This document shows positions 13,101 to 24,500 of a stretch of 35,577 nucleotides of DNA, piece after piece; the first letter of the stretch is position 1; each line of letters begins with the position of its first letter. A model generated the notes under the pieces. That model saw only the letters and a program-made list of their open reading frames with translations. It ran no database searches and was not told the origin of the DNA. The DNA lies in NCBI GenBank assembly GCA_964200185.2, contig CAXNAD020000050.1, forward strand, positions 1 to 35,577, in the 5' to 3' direction. The translations under genes and the position numbers were made by a program. The stretch comes from Choristocarpus tenellus KU-1152 (lineage: Eukaryota > Phaeophyceae).

Positions 13101-13684
13101 AATGCTTGAGTTGAAGTCCATTACTTGTACCTTCAAAAAACGCAAGCACTGGCGGGGTGGATGGGAGATAGTAAGTCATGACCTACACACAACCAGACCA
13201 AACATCCAATACTGTCGTGATTGGCACCACTCCCCAGGTGCCCATAGACAAGGTCGCCTTTGACTATCGCGTGCTTACACCAGAGGAGACAAAGCAGGCT
13301 GACAAAATAAAGGCAAAGGATGGCGCTTTTTTCCGTGGCCTTTTCATCGAAGGGGCACGGTGGAATGTGGAAAAGCACACAATTGATGAAGCCCGACCTC
13401 GTGAGCTTTTCGTTAGCATGCCGTACATGCACTTACTTCCTCAGGGCAAGGATGACATTAGCAAAGTCACGGGATCTCCTGACCTTTACACAGGACATCC
13501 AGACGGGACTGCACACATGTACATGTGCCCTGTATACAAGACCTCAGTGAGACAAGGGACATTGAGCACAACTGGCCATTCCACCAACTTTGTTATGTTC
13601 ATCACCATACCTATGGCCCAGGAACACTCCCAGAAGCATTGGATCAAGCGTGGTGTGGCAATGCTCACACAGCTGGATAATTGA
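1177..13684 (+). CDS. axonemal inner-arm dynein heavy chain, C-terminal part (20 exons)
   Basis: C-terminal motor half of a flagellar dynein, an ATP-driven microtubule motor. Exons: 1177-1340, 1526-1739, 2058-2285, 2391-2528, 2759-2983, 3179-3394, 3522-3599, 5428-5548, 5719-6053, 6287-6526, 6749-6955, 7150-7335, 8480-9007, 9731-9937, 10081-10299, 10532-10696, 10842-11065, 11995-12460, 12644-12844 and 13238-13684 (TGA). Together they give about 1,602 codons with no frame break. Visible residues: end of AAA4 1-126 ([13 protein letters not shown]), stalk coil 1 about 127-250, microtubule-binding domain about 255-345 (DDYWG, YDKDN), coil 2 to about 430, AAA5 440-680 ([32 protein letters not shown]), AAA6 785-1100 ([20 protein letters not shown]), C-terminal domain to 1602 ([33 protein letters not shown]). 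It resembles single-headed inner-arm chains of the DNAH1 and DNAH3/7/12 groups; I cannot separate these. AAA1-AAA3 and the tail lie upstream of the window. Sixteen of 19 introns are phase 0. Confidence 0.95.
1345..1416 (+). repeat. GTACAT-rich simple repeat in dynein intron
   Basis: Irregular tandem of TACATG/AGTACATAG units just after the donor of the first visible dynein intron, including two near-identical AGTACATAGTACATG copies about 20 bases apart. Confidence 0.6.
2286..2390 (+). other. GC-AG intron, 105 nt, open in frame, in dynein stalk coil 1
   Basis: The exon ends GAG and the intron begins GCAAGT, the strong GC-type donor, and ends CTCAG before GAAGTA. Removing it joins coil residues (VENE to EVICNAK) with the length seen in DNAH1-type chains. 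The intron is 105 nt, phase 0, with no in-frame stop, so a retained form would insert 35 residues. The insert is rich in aromatic and beta-branched residues and is not coiled-coil-like. Confidence 0.75.
3600..5427 (+). other. 1.8-kb intron in dynein stalk coil 2
   Basis: The donor GTATAA follows GATCAG, and the acceptor GACCAG precedes GTTACT. Joining the flanking exons gives 73 residues from GPKR to LISGL, the same count as in remembered human DNAH1, so no exon is missing. Apart from the orphan coiled-coil-like stretch at 3760-3885, I see no coding signal in it. Confidence 0.7.
3760..3885 (+). pseudogene. orphan coiled-coil-like exon remnant inside a dynein intron
   Basis: An open stretch runs from just after a TGA (3757-3759) to a TAA at 3886-3888, with a possible donor (GGAAGG|GTAACA). 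From the ATG at 3790 it encodes 32 residues with a heptad-like, charged composition ([20 protein letters not shown], then [10 protein letters not shown]). It sits between two stalk coil-2 exons and loosely resembles the exon at 3522-3599 ([20 protein letters not shown]). The flanking exons fit the family length without it, and no convincing acceptor precedes it because the upstream side is a TA repeat. It may be a decayed exon duplicate, a rarely used exon or chance. Confidence 0.3.
6956..7149 (+). other. GC-AG intron in dynein (after AAA5)
   Basis: Exon end GATGATGAG, then GCAAGACTC; the acceptor is TTTGCAG before GTGCTGATAGAG. Splicing here gives [16 protein letters not shown], which matches the family (DNAH1 has a similar VDDMELIKVLEASK). 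No GT donor gives an open and alignable join. Confidence 0.7.
7336..8479 (+). other. 1.1-kb dynein intron without recognisable content
   Basis: It lies between the exon ending DPMYQ and the exon beginning YSLEW, a junction conserved in dyneins. The minus strand has an open frame of about 107 codons (8084-7761) with no recognised motif. Other introns longer than 300 nt in this gene are 9008-9730, 11066-11994 and 12845-13237, and I see nothing in them either. Confidence 0.6.
10300..10531 (+). other. GC-AG intron in dynein (after AAA6)
   Basis: Exon end CCTCCGAAG, then GCAAGTCC; the acceptor is GGCACAG before GGCATGCGAGC. The join EPPK-GMRANLL matches the dynein EPPRGVRANLL motif exactly in length. 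This is the third GC donor in the gene. Confidence 0.75.
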
Positions 13685-16600
13685 GTCCCCTGGAATTGAT
13701 CTGATCATAAAGGCTACTCCACCAAAGGGCAGGGTCAAAGTTGTGCACAACATATTTTACACAGAGTATTTTAGTGAGGACACTTTAAGAACTGATTAGC
13801 TATGATCACATACCCCACTTGTCAATATGATCTCTCTATCAAGTTTACCTTTGCCGGGCAATCAACCACAGGGTCGTTTCACAATTGAGGTCAGGGGGGT
13901 GGAGCTATTTCACGATTTTATTGTACGTACATCATTGGACTATATTTACAAATGTGGTGGGTTTATTCTCACAGTGTTAAATATAATTTACAGTAAAAAA
14001 TATTTTTGCTCAAGGGGTCAGAGACCCTACTAATATCTTTGTTCTAAACTTTTTGAAACATCAGGGTGAGGTGATGTAATATCTCCAAGACATTACAAAT
14101 TGAAATTTTCGATAACTTGCAAGAAAATCAAGAAAAATCAATGCCTGTTTTGTCTGCACCCATTCAACAATATTTGCACCATTACTACTGCCATCCCTCC
14201 AGTATTGACCACCTTGTTTACACACCCCAGCTTCCAAACTATCCATGTGATATATGTAGTTACTGTACAATGATATATATTGTCCAACCCTTAACTATTG
14301 TCCATGGTATCTCACTCATCTCCATGGCTGATGTGCATGAAGATGATGTTATACCGCACAGATACCTCTTCAGTCCTACACTATACTTCTTCAAAGTTGA
14401 GAAAACTTCATTGTTATGTGTGAACTTTTCTCCAAGTTTCATTCTGTGGGTGAACACACAGTTTATATGTGGGAGGAGAACAGGGGAGAGGAATGTCGAA
14501 CAAAGCTATTTGATGGAGAGAGGGCTCAGTGATAAACTACTACTTCTAGGTAGAGTAATGTTCAAAGCATAGGGAAGAGGACCCTCAACAGTGCGCAGTG
14601 CCCCACACTCCAGCGTACAAAATATTCCCTACTTCAAGTACATCCCAACTGGTAGTCAACCACCACAGAAAACAAGAAAATCACAGAGATTTCATATCAC
14701 CATCTCAAAATACTTCAGACACAGCCATAGGTAGGGAAATGCTGTAGTTGCTTGTGTTTTACAAGTGCACAAACTGAAAACATTATTCACTTGTTTGGAC
14801 TGGACTCAAGCAATACCAGCTTGGGCTCGCTTGTAAATGCTGTAAATGGAAATGGATATTGATGCTGCAAATCGGGAGACCTCCCTAACTACCTGTATCA
14901 ACCGTGACAGTATATACAAAAGTTAGAATAAGATGAGATTGGTTGGGGATCACCATCAGGTTTGTTGTTGAAGAGTAAGCCCTGTTGGACGTGTCAACAC
15001 AGCAATCTTTCATGCACAACCCTAGCATGGGTCAAAACGGAAAGGCACCTTCTACACGGTAGATGTTGGGATCTGACAGGCAAACACCACTTGGTACAAC
15101 GTATTGACACCTATGTCATCAATACAACGCCATCCCTCGGTATTTTTTGGGGCAAGTGTACCACACCATCAATGTTATTTAGTGCATCCTCTAAAGCCAA
15201 ATCTCGAAATATTGCGCTTATCACTGTCTGGCACACTCCCAAAAATTATAGTGTTTTGGAGCAACTAGAAAATCCGAATCTGCCCCAGATTCTTACGCCT
15301 ACTCGTTAAGATCCTGTTCTGAATTATGTTTTTGTGGGAAGCAGGGTTGTTATATATATTTTTATGCCCTCTGCCATTTTGCAGATGATGTCTGTTATCA
15401 TGCGGTTATTGTTGCTTAACATATGCCGCCATACCATTGAGGTTCCTACTCAGGAACCCTGGATTCGATTGAAGGATCTTCAATCAGGTAAATTTCATGG
15501 GATTCTTCGAGAGAGATATCCCACAGGTGGACTCTCTCCATTCAGAGATACCAAGAGCTAAGGGATTGTTTTTGGAGTCATCTCCTGTCACTCTGATGAT
15601 CCATTCTCATCACTCCTCACTCTCACACTTGTCCTTATTATCGAACCTTAGTCTGTCCTCTTAGTTACTGTTCGTCTTGGTCTATCTGTCTCGCCCAGCA
15701 ATTCTCTTTGCCACCCTTGTCTGAGTGAACCACACTGCCACATCAAACAATCCATATTGCCATCAGATATAGGGTGAGAGTCACAGCTTCAACCTACATT
15801 AAAGATCATGCATAATTCTGAAGTCAGACGACCCTCTCAGCAGCAAGAGCACCAAGCTGCTCCTCTAGCAGAACTTGACCACTAAGATGGAGATGAACAC
15901 AAAACTGGCAACAGCAGAGACATCCAGACCATGGGTTCACCCACCAACAACAGACCAGAGTCCTGTGTTAAAAAATGGGTTACTCATTCGATTTGTTCTT
16001 GATGCGATACAGTATTACCAGGTCATCATGTTGATTATTGATTTGTCCATTGTACTGGTCGTTACTTCCACTTACATCACAAACTCATCATGACAACATC
16101 ATCAATCCCTTTCAGAACATCACAAGTACGTAAGGAAGCATACAGACATAATATGTGTCTCATGAGTTCTGTTAAATATTGCTTCAAGTTTGTCTCCTTA
16201 ATTCTTTGTTCCTTTTCTTTTTCTTTTTCGCATCAGAAGTCTGTAGTTACACATCATGTGTTTATTATTATTCTTGTTTGACATTGCTCCCTCGAAATAC
16301 ATCATGCTGGTAGGCAACCGGAAAGTTTTCTGGATGAGCTAGCTCCGCACGTGGTAGGGGGGAGAGGGGCAGGAGCCTAGGCTGTCAAATCCCGTCTACA
16401 ACAGATAGTCTCTTATCACAACAGAAGTAGCCCTATCTAGACGTGTCATGCGTTTTAAGCTGGAGACACCAGGGAGAAGGGCAAGGAGGGGCTTGCTATA
16501 TTCTTGGGGTGGTTCCCTTGCTCCTCGCCCTGAAAAATCCCTTAAGAAGTAAACTATGGTTCCTCACCCTGGAGTGCAGGACTAAGCTAGGATGGAGGCA

Positions 16601-16985
16601 CAGGAAGGCAGTGGTGCAACATAACTGTTACTAAAATAGTGAATTGATAAATGTCTTTCACATTTAAGACAACTGTTTCTTTTTTAGGGGTCTTTCTGAG
16701 ATGTGAATAGTTTTCATTGGTTTTTCGGTTGACATCTCCAACATCTCAGAGGGCATAATAATAAAATATAATGACAACATCATGTTACGTTTTTTACAAG
16801 CATTACTAAGTCACTCTAAATGTTTTCATAGTGTTATGCATGGAACAACTAGATATTGTTACGTATATCTATACGAGTACGTATGGTCCTTGTGATAGTG
16901 TGGGAGTTGTTGTACAACAGGTATACACCACAAGAGGATTGCCACATTTGCATGTTTGGAGCAGAGTCATGCTCATTCAAACATC
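13685..16985. other. 3.3-kb intergenic region downstream of dynein; no supported gene
   Basis: Short frames only. One (15875-16093, plus) encodes about 72 residues ending in a hydrophobic stretch (YYQVIMLIIDLSIVLVVTS) that could be one membrane segment, but no neighbouring exon supports it. At 15364-15387 lies a sequence repeated at the right end of the window. A frame at 15334-15561 follows an acceptor-like TTTTGCAG but has no recognisable product. No RNA gene was seen. Confidence 0.4.
15364..15387 (+). repeat. 24-nt dispersed repeat, copy 1
   Basis: ATGCCCTCTG-C-CATTTTGCAGATG, preceded by a TATATAT tract. It matches 35517-35540 with a single difference (A for C at the eleventh base), and the TA tract is also shared. 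Its 3' half looks like a splice acceptor. Confidence 0.6.
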
Positions 16986-17507
16986 ATGGACGATAGTCCC
17001 AGCGCTAGTACCATCGTTCCCACTGTGGGGAGGTAGCATCTGGTTGCCAGAATGCGCTTACCGTCGAAGGTTGACCGGAGTCTGTCCTGTAGTAAGGCAT
17101 GTCTTCGACGAAATTCAAGAAGGTGAAGCCAAGATCGTTGCTGAGGAATCTCGAAGAGAGGAAGCAGACGAATATTATGACGCCAAGGACGATGAAGAAC
17201 TTGAAACGCTTCTAGAGAGCTTGAATCTTGGCAGCCTTGGTAATTCTCTAGACAAGGACGCAAAAGGGAATAATACCGCAATGGACGAGGTGAGGTTAAC
17301 CATACATACTATTGATCAATTGCGATTTTGAGATACCTCACTGTAATGCTGAGTTTTCTCGTCCTCCTCATGTTCTGCGCTTGCTAGTCACCGTCTCTTT
17401 TCTACCAATCACAGGTCAAAATAATCAACGCCCTACGGAAAAAGTTGGGTGAGGAGGACTTCAATCGCATATTTGACTCAGGCAACTGGATTATTGGGGA
17501 GTTGTGA
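16986..17507 (+). CDS. candidate small gene, acidic helical protein of unknown function
   Basis: Proposed exons are 16986-17032 (ATG, short hydroxylated leader MDDSPSASTIVPTVG, donor AG|GTAGCA), 17097-17289 and 17415-17507 (TGA), giving about 110 residues. The central exon is highly charged (EGEAKIVAEESRREEADEYY, then EELETLLESLNLGSLG). Its end (ATGGACGAG|GTGAGG) and the next acceptor (AATCACAG|GTCAAA) are good and join in phase 0 to INALRKKLGEEDFNRIFDSG. The first junction is a 64-nt intron with a weaker donor, so the start is uncertain. The last segment faintly recalls the helical C-terminal tail of some protist NEK kinases (LRxxLExxLGxExF), but there is no kinase domain. Local base composition is more GC-rich than the surroundings, as at the plastid gene. 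Function unknown. Confidence 0.4.
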
Positions 17508-18679
17508 AAATTTGGATAAGCCAGAAGTTGGGATATCCTAATCGTTCATTTACTTGACGAGGCAATATGCTCACATCTTACGCGTGGTGGAAGTCTGCGT
17601 GTCAGATGGCGTATACGCTTGTTAGAACTATGATGTACATATACAGGTTATCCCAATGTGGAAAGATACTTTGACTTTGGTCCCTGACCTCGGTGGTGGA
17701 GGCAATTGGCGCCGTCAATACTACTGGTGCTAATTCCCAGGTCCGTGATCTGTCATCTACTTCTCTGTTTCACATTTTAGGATTATCTCTGAGTACATAA
17801 TGCAACTTTGCATTTCTCACTCACAGTGGGCACATGTTTTCATAGTATTCCTCACATGCGCAGTTGAAAGACTTGAATATTACCAATACTCTATATACCT
17901 GATGTCATTATTTGATACTACAAACGTGTGATGTGGGTGAAGGCCTGAGTGGGAACTTGTGAAACAGGTGACACCATACGCCCCATGTTAATGTCTGGGA
18001 GAGACATGAGAATTTGCCACTCTGGGTACAGGATCTCAATTTGGACTAAAAGAGCTGCAGATTTTCACAGTAACAATGTTTTTTGTGATGTTGATTCACC
18101 ATATATATACCATGCACAGTGCAACAAACAATACACACCTAGGGATTACTGTACTACCTTTCATGGGGCGCAACGTAAAGTGAAGGGCAGTGGTGAGATG
18201 TGATGGGTATCATATTTTGATTTGGAATCCTATGTGGATAGAAGCCAAAATACTCTAAACCTGTTCACCCAGTGGTATGTACAACATACCAGAGGGTTAA
18301 ACAACAGTGGAAAGATGCAAACTTGCAAATCCCTAAGTATAACTTTGTGAGGCAACAGGTTTCATTCTACTGCATCTTGCCCTGGCCTAGATGGAGTCCT
18401 TTCGTACTTGCCACAAAGTCCTCGTCAGAACAAGCACATTACACCCTTCAGTGGTATTTGGGTGGCATGTTGCATCCAGCCTGATGTCAACTTTCTATAA
18501 TGTCCAGAATTTCAGCCTCTAACTCCACATAGCAAAGATAGAGCAAAGCCAACAAAGATAAGCAATCCCATATCTGCTTCCATATAGTACCTAACAAAAA
18601 AAACTAATAGGGTCATTAACCCAAGTGGTCTATGTCCTTACTAAATTCTTCCAAGATGTCATTTTCCCATGCAGTGTGT
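17508..18679. other. intergenic, nothing recognised
   Basis: A few open stretches of up to about 85 codons (for example 17949-18203 and 18272-18484) lack recognisable motifs or convincing splice pairs. Confidence 0.4.
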
Positions 18680-19530
18680 CCAGGTCCTTGCAAGGAGTGG
18701 TCACCTGTGATCTGCCAGGAGAGGAAAAGGGTTATGTAAGGGATGTGATTAGGTACGGTACAGGTGGAGAAAGTGAGTCTCAAGTTGGAAGGAAAGCAGC
18801 ATTACCCTACCACATACACATTGAACATAATAATAGTGGTGTCCTCTCCAGATGTGGAACTGATATGATCTTACAGATAATAAAAAGGGGGCAACGAGTG
18901 GATGCACTAACTTTTAGCATTGGAGACAGGGTGTTACTTCAATAGAGTGAAGGAAAAAAACAGGTAAATCAGTCACAACTTTCAAGGAAGGAGGTGTTCC
19001 CACCTTTACATGATGTGATCACATGCTGAGTTGTAGGGGGATACATAGGAACTCCACATACTGGTACCGGACATGTTGTGATACAGTGAAGTTGACTAGA
19101 TCTTGTAGTGAAATCAAATGGTCAGATGATACTCGGCTGAGGTTGAAGGGTCAAAGCTGGTGGTGCCACTTAATCCAGGTGGTGATGCACAAGATGTTGA
19201 TAACACTGGAATTGTACATTATTGCCTTAACAACATGAAATTTGATCTTTGAGTACATGGTCAATACACTGTAACCAGTACACTTCCATGTAAGTACTTC
19301 CTCCCTGGTGTCTAATCAAGAATCGGGATATGAATCAACGCAATGAAGCTGGGAAAATGCACCCCGTGCATGTACACTAGTATTTCCATACCTACAAGTA
19401 TGCCTCGAGCCCCTGGAGACTTTTGGGGTGAGTACCTACATCGTGAGATTGACACCGATCCATCTGCCGGGTATGCCCTCCCGCATGAGGATGACAGTGA
19501 AGAGGGCAGACGGGGAGATGAAAATTAGGC
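18680..19530 (+). pseudogene. decayed coding-like locus, possibly a cold-shock-domain (UNR/CSDE1-like) protein
   Basis: After an acceptor-like CCCATGCAG, a frame reads LQGVVTCDLPGEEKGYV and, later, VDALTFSIGDRVLLQ, then a TAG, then SEGKKQ before GT. Further fragments in other frames are GYIGTPHTGTGHVVIQ (stop), GSKLVVPLNPGGDAQDVDN with TGIVHYCLNNMKF (stop), and MPRAPGDFWG before GTGAGT. The GDRVLLQ piece and the PRAPGD piece resemble the G-D-x-V-x-F strand and the PRGPD tail of UNR/CSDE1 proteins, which are RNA-binding translation regulators. Stops and frame changes interrupt it, so if related it is a pseudogene or a badly resolved multi-exon gene. The family suggestion is weak. Confidence 0.18.
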
Positions 19531-19676
19531 AAAGAAATCAGAGCCCACTGTTGAGGTCACCACCAAGAAATAGTGCTGAGGAGTTGACAAAACTCAAACC
19601 TCAAGGACCTCAGGGCTCCCATTTTGGAGGTGATTACTGTGCTTAGACAAGAGAAAAAGTTGATACACTTCAACAA

Positions 19677-19704
19677 CCACTTTGACACTACCACTTTGAC
19701 ACTA
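19677..19704 (+). repeat. 14-nt tandem duplication
   Basis: Two exact adjacent copies of CCACTTTGACACTA. Confidence 0.8.
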
Positions 19705-20120
19705 GGAAGAATATCGAGTGTCGCTCTGAGGATTTGTGCAGGCAGTCAAAGGTTTAAAGTGGAAGTGGGTACTGGCTGTATGTCTTGAATCCAGGTTGAA
19801 GATATTGTACAGCATTCCAACCAATGAGCATGTAATAGAATTTGGACACACGTGGAATTGGAAGTTGTACATCTAGATGCATCCTGGAGAGGTGAAGCGG
19901 ACAAAAAGCAGAATAAGGTAAAGGACAGCTAGCATGGTGCAGCACCCACTCACACACTGCCTGCAATAGCCCTGCCCAAAAGGGAGAAGAGGGGTTCACT
20001 AAAGCTTTCCTTGCAGTGAGTGGTGGGCATTCTATTGGTAGGGTGGTGGAAGTGACGTCAGGGGGCATATGCAGCAGGCAGCATGAGTGTAGGTTGATTC
20101 CTTCCGAAGGGTCAAAGGTC

Positions 20121-20161
20121 TTACAATGGTTGATGAGAGTGATTACAATGGTTGATGAGAG
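20121..20161 (+). repeat. 22-nt tandem duplication
   Basis: Two copies of TTACAATGGTTGATGAGAG separated by TGA (period 22). A telomere-like CATAACCCTAACCCT tract follows 20 bases on. Confidence 0.85.
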
Positions 20162-21315
20162 AGAAGGCTTCAACAACCCATAACCCTAACCCTCCCTCAA
20201 GTGATGGTGGGAAAGAAGTACTGACTTTCTGAAATTGGTCAAACCCACTCGCTATGTTTTGGCCATTCCTGCAACAAAGGAAAACCCAGAGCACATGTTC
20301 TCCACATCTGAGAATATTGGAACAACCACATGAAAAAGGTGGACCCTGAGAATATGCTGTTCCCCGCCTTCCTTTGCAACACCTGGCTAAAGGTGTACAC
20401 ATGGCAAGCTGCCAAGGATAGCAAACATGCAGCCTCCAACTGAAGCCCACAGTTCTGTCATGGCAGCAGTATGTAGCCATAAAAAGTTAAAAAAAATATT
20501 TCTTTTCCACAAATATTAAACCCTTTTGAGTAAAATATAAGTCAAAAGTCTGCCTCAGGTACAGCAGGGCGGTGTGTCCGGTAGTGAGTAAAGAGCAAAC
20601 AATGAAGTGCCATGAAAAAAAGCTGCCTGTAGTGGGGCCTCTCACCAGATTGGATTATTTTTTTTGTAGAGGCACTTTGTGTACCTCACACCATGCACCG
20701 TGTGTAAACAATATTCATTCAGTCGAGTCCATGAACCGTTTTCAACCCAAAAAATCTGAACTCCTACATCCTTTTCAATCACAACCCTACCAGTTTGAGT
20801 TTGAAGGGATAGTTCCAAATTTTGACACTGCCTTTGTGACTACAATTATTGGGATTGTAGACCCAAAGAGTGTTTGGTTTTCAAGGTCACTCATATTTTT
20901 ACCCACTGCATTTTTGATTGTGTAGGTCTAATTTCCGTGAAGGCTGAGTTTCTCATATTTTCAAAAAGCGGGAGAACAATTGGGAGGAAACATTAAAAGG
21001 AGCAATTAATACAGGTCCTGTTCAATTTCTTACTTCTCATATTTTTAAGCATCAACCATTAGAACTATAAAAGAACATATTCCCCAGTTGTATCTTTTGC
21101 AAATTCAAGGTAAAACGATCTTTCTCAACACGTAAGACCTTAAACTTGGGCAGCTTCAGAGCTCCTCACCCAGATGTGCTGCAGTGAGCTCTTGAGAGCT
21201 CTGGGTCACTCAGATTGCACTACTGAGCAATGTGAACTCAATAGCTTAACCACTTGATCTAGATATGTTGCAAGGCAGATTTATTCATATCACGAGAAGT
21301 TAAAAACCTCTTAAA

Positions 21316-21347
<32 letters not shown>
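21316..21347 (+). repeat. hexanucleotide microsatellite (CACTCT)5
   Basis: Five units of CACTCT plus CA, followed by a two-copy GTTGGTATGT duplication. Confidence 0.9.
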
Positions 21348-21561
21348 AGTGTTGGTATGTGTTGGTATGATGCTGTGATTCACTCTAGAAGTGACATTTG
21401 GGAACTTGAGAGCGTTGTGTGGGGACAACCTCAAGATGAGTACGAGGAACAGTAACACAAATGACAACCATGTTGATCACAAAACAACAAGGGCACACCC
21501 ATTTGTTTCACTTGAATCAATCAAGATATGCTTCTTGAGAAGGAAGGGCGCAAGGTTGGTC

Positions 21562-24500
21562 TAAATTGACTGCACAATCCATACAGATAACTTACCATGC
21601 TAAAACTAATAAAATGCCAAAAGCTAGGCTCAAAGATAGGAAGAAAACAAAAATGGTGCATCTGCAGCACCTGCTCCTTACACCCACCTTTTGTATGTAT
21701 TGTGGATTCACAGCCAATTGTGTCTCCAGTTTCCGAACCCTCTCAGTGAGCTGCACTGTTGCACCCAAGTCTTGCTCCAGGCGCGCTAGCATGTCTGCTG
21801 GTGTCACCTCATTGCAATCTTCCTCAAAGTGTACAGTTCCTGGAGGGTCCTCAATCTTTGCACTGATCTCCCCAGATTCCACCATGCGGAGAATGTAATT
21901 TTCGGCCAATCTGGAATTCTCTAAACCCACAGAGACTGCAATATCTGCAATAGGGAGAGCACCTTACTCAATGAGCACACCACCAAGATGATGAACATGG
22001 GTCGGTGCTCTTAGTGCAAAAAGAAACAGCTACCTCCTACTTGTAGTGAGGATGGCACATGGTGCCTGCTCACCTTCCAGAGAGAGGGTGATGTATGTGT
22101 GCGTCAACTGCATGATCTTGCACTTTGTCAGAGCATGCACTACTTGCTTAACCAGCCCAGTGTTTTGATCCTGCATCAATAGTTCAGTGCATGCTAGTTA
22201 GTACAGAGTTTACCTACTCAGACTCAGCTAGGGTAACACCATTTATAACACATGCTACTTCAAAAGTAGGACGCAAGCAGGTTCCACCACTGTTTTCAAA
22301 AGGCAAAGATCCTTTCCAAGCTCAAAGCATATTCAATCAATACTATCTGTGAGTGAACATTCATCTCTGGATCAGTTCGACCAAAAGACAGTGAATGCCC
22401 ATAGTTTCTGTGGGCCGAGTGCAATATATTGATATGGATGAAGGTGTGTAGCATTTAATGACCAATGCCCCATGAGCTTTTGATTGTACAAGTAGACACC
22501 GCAAGGGCAACTACATATTGAATCAATATCTGCATGTACAAGTTTACTTTTTGACTACATCCATGATCTCGGTATGAAGATGCTTAAAATAATGATGAAG
22601 TCTTGTTTACGCACTACATTTGGATTATTTGGATTCTCACTTCCTTTTCAGAGCTGAACATGAAACCTCAACGACATTTTTTCCACACATAAGAACAATC
22701 TCATACAAGAAAAGAAACAATGACCTCTACTTTCCAGTACATTTGTGACACTCAAAAATGTGTCCCCAAACTGAATGCTGAAATGTAAAGTGAAGCAAAC
22801 ATGGAATAAACATACATCATCAAAAGATCGTGTAAGGCAGGCCTCCATCTCAATTTCAGTCCCAAATTAGATCAATTGGAATGGGAAAATTCAATACAGA
22901 AATGGCAGTGATGCTCTTACCAGGCTGGTCCGGTTTAGAACCATATGAGAAATTAACAAAAACTTTCCAACTGTAATTTTCATTTGAAAAAAATGTAAGA
23001 CAGGTTCATTCAGTCTTGAGTTGCAAAGGGTTGCAAAATCCTAGTGTTATTTCTTACATCAAATACAATGAGATTGTGACTTCTTTTTTTAAACAGAAAA
23101 CTATAAAAAGAATTGCTTAAAAAATGAAAGTGAGTATTTCAAAGCGCTTCTGGGAGGTATCTTACTGTAGAAGGAATGGGTTACTAATGTTTATTCAAAA
23201 GAGAGTTAAAATTTGTGAATGAAAAAAAACAAAATGTTTCTAGTGACAGATCATCATTTGATCCCAATAGCTTTTGAAAGCATACAAATTCCAAGTCATT
23301 TGATGCTTGATAAGAGCTGCCCTAACTCAAGACATCATTCTTGGCCACCAGAGGTGCTTACAGAGCTACGTCAAAACATGAGCTTTGAGATAGTATAAAA
23401 TTGAAGGGTACTTGTCAACTCATGTCTAGACAAAAAGGTGTGTACCCCTACCAGAAGAATATCAGGTAACACGCAAAAAAAATTATGGAGCTTCCCAAAA
23501 CACCAGGACCACCCACATTCTCTAGTACGATTTTTCATCCACCTGGTTCTTAGGAAATATTATCAAACATAATCTTGACCTTATTGGATACCCAAGATTG
23601 TGAAACCTGTTCGTAAGCTCAAATATTGAAAGGGACCAACCACATCAGGTGTCTCTTAACTCTCAGGCGACAATGTGTCACATGATATTTTACAGGGCAG
23701 TCTTGAGACTTGTATGTCTCCGTTGATCCACTTCAACCAGCAGGACTCTAGGCAGTACACACAAGATTGCACTCCAGGAATTTCCAAGTCATGGTGAACA
23801 AAGTTATTGTACCAAAAAAGATTATATTTGAAAGTAGTTTGCTCAGCAATGATACTGACTTAGATGTAATATACCACAGCAAAAAACACCCCTGTTTAAT
23901 AGAAAATACATCACCATATTTGCCACAGCATATCCGCTCTCCTTTCATGTATGATGTGAACATAGCCACCATAAATAAAAATATATATTTCTTTCCAACT
24001 TTCATGACTTAGGAGTGATGACGGGTGATGACGCAGGTACATAGTTTTAACCCTCACAAAGCTAATAAGGTACTACCTGGAACAACCAACTGTAAAAGTC
24101 TAGGCTCACACAATTAATAGGTGTAGTATTAATAACTCAATACAAAAGATGGAATCCGACAATTGCCTTGAATCATGAGAAGCATATCAGAGCAAGGACA
24201 TAGTATAACTAAACATGTAGTCCAAGCAGATTACATGGGGGTTGTCCTCATGGGGGATCTTCCTCCCTTTTAATCAAAATGCTTCAAACCTTGCGACATC
24301 ATTTGTGTAACCGACCATACTTATTCTGTCCATAAGCCCTATGAAGTCAGAGAAGTACACACAAACAACTCAAATTTTGCCTGATATCTTGAATCAATTA
24401 AGTTGCATGTGTATAGATGGGATTATGGCAAGTCCCATGACCACCAAGTGCAAAAACTTCATGATTGTACATAGCTCACCTCCGTGAAGACATCTGCTCC

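Larger units (their letters stand above)
19531..21561. other. intergenic between the decayed locus and the CSN3 3' end
   Basis: It holds several tandem repeats (listed separately) and a CCCTAA tract at 20178-20195. A 117-codon plus frame (20572-20925) and a 140-codon minus frame (20176-19754) have no recognised motifs and no splice context. The CSN3 3' untranslated region must begin just left of 21562. A CTCTCA microsatellite lies about 215 bases beyond the stop codon. Confidence 0.4.

Noticed and set aside
15875-16093. 72-codon frame with one hydrophobic segment, faintly like a voltage-sensor first helix
   Set aside because: No neighbouring exon with further membrane helices could be found.
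19754-20176. 140-codon minus-strand frame
   Set aside because: Pro/Ser/Leu/His-rich with no motif, spans a tandem duplication and a telomere-like tract; probably chance.
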